Shown here: positions 14,081 to 14,291 of the stretch, in pieces
How the letters are laid out: every line of letters starts with the position of its first letter
Position numbering within the stretch: position 1 is the first letter of the stretch
NCBI GenBank assembly: GCA_945952355.1
Contig: CAMFIW010000021.1
Coordinates: 1 to 14,291, forward strand
Reading direction: 5' to 3'
Origin: an uncultured Phenylobacterium sp.
Lineage (GTDB): Bacteria; Pseudomonadota; Alphaproteobacteria; Caulobacterales; Caulobacteraceae
Length of the DNA: 14,291 nt
Position numbers and translations under genes: made by a program
Notes under the pieces: model-generated
Seen by the model: only the letters and a program-made list of their open reading frames with translations
Told to the model about the DNA's origin: nothing
Databases searched by the model: none

Positions 14081-14098
14081 AGTTGCCCATGGGCAACT
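14081..14098. repeat. parS: Proposed parS site 3, upstream of repA
   Basis: The third exact copy of AGTTGCCCATGGGCAACT, here extended to 20 bp of symmetry by flanking A and T. It lies 52 bp before the proposed repA start and 3.6 kb from site 2. ParB bound here could influence repA transcription (inference). Confidence 0.68.
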
Positions 14099-14179
14099 TC
14101 ACCCGAATCCACCCCAAATCGCCCTGCCTTTACGGCCTTTGCGGGCCCGCCCGGCGACCGGATGGGCCCTGCCCGAAGG

Positions 14180-14291
14180 CTAGTCCTCGTCGGCCGCCTC
14201 CTGCCGATCAAGGGACTTCAGCTCGTGCTGCGGCGTGGCGACCACCACCTTGGAGAAGAACCGCTCCTGGCCGCTTTGGTCGGTGTAGCGG
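14180..14291 (-). CDS. C-terminal end of an unidentified protein
   Basis: The last 36 codons and a TAG stop are visible; the start lies beyond the window. The readable end is RYTDQSGQERFFSKVVVATP, then a polar tail QHELKSLDRQEAADED. The beta-rich part with a YTD-x-x-G turn vaguely recalls the last strands of an OB-fold single-stranded DNA-binding protein, but too little is present to say. It is on the same strand as repA, 151 bp upstream of its proposed start, with parS site 3 between. That it is coding is likely from the protein-like composition and the acidic C-terminus; function is unknown. Confidence 0.5.
   Translation of the reverse strand, partial: RYTDQSGQERFFSKVVVATPQHELKSLDRQEAADED

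Noticed and set aside
14029..14211. N-terminal extension of repA to 14211
   Set aside because: It would run through the 18-bp palindrome and overlap the end of the upstream gene; the residues are low in complexity and the RPA signature begins after 14028.

Overview
This window is a high-GC stretch of plasmid (or plasmid-like integrative element) backbone. It most likely comes from an alphaproteobacterium; Caulobacterales, Sphingomonadales and Rhizobiales are all possible and I cannot choose between them. The reasons are an RPA-type replication initiator, a long ParA with an N-terminal DNA-binding segment, Ti-plasmid-like TraD, TraF, TraG and TrbB proteins, a MobQ-type relaxase and strongly GC-biased codons.

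Layout, left to right. (1) 1-813: the end of a zinc-finger-like accessory protein. (2) 799-3459: an accessory module with a uracil-DNA-glycosylase-like gene (minus), a hairpin-rich gap, and a hipBA-type toxin-antitoxin pair (plus). (3) 3463-7937: a leftward transfer operon of MobQ relaxase, TraG/VirD4 coupling protein and TrbB/VirB11 ATPase, which stops abruptly after trbB. (4) 7938-8201: an oriT with several inverted repeats and a nick core one base away from the RSF1010/Ti type as I recall it. (5) 8202-8885: a TraD-like relaxosome protein, divergent from the relaxase across oriT. (6) 8886-10270: a leftward pair of traF (S26 peptidase, pilin maturation) and an overlapping SleB-like cell wall hydrolase. 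(7) 10271-12797: a partition locus with parA, parB, two copies of a perfect 18-bp palindrome (proposed parS) beside the parB stop, and an inverted-repeat operator in front of parA. (8) 12798-14179: four iterons with an exact 23-bp period (proposed oriV), the RPA-type repA, and a third palindrome 52 bp upstream of repA. (9) 14180-14291: the C-terminal end of an unidentified protein.

The genes form a replication, partition and mobilisation core. RepA is expected to bind the iterons. ParA and ParB would segregate the molecule through the palindromes. The relaxase, with the TraD-like protein, would nick oriT and be passed by TraG to a secretion channel. Only TrbB, TraF and perhaps the hydrolase represent that channel here; trbC to trbI are absent from the window. 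HipBA sits where they would be expected and could stabilise the plasmid. The most interesting non-coding signals are the interleaved palindromes at oriT, the three identical centromere-like sites, and two isolated iteron-like sequences inside the partition region.
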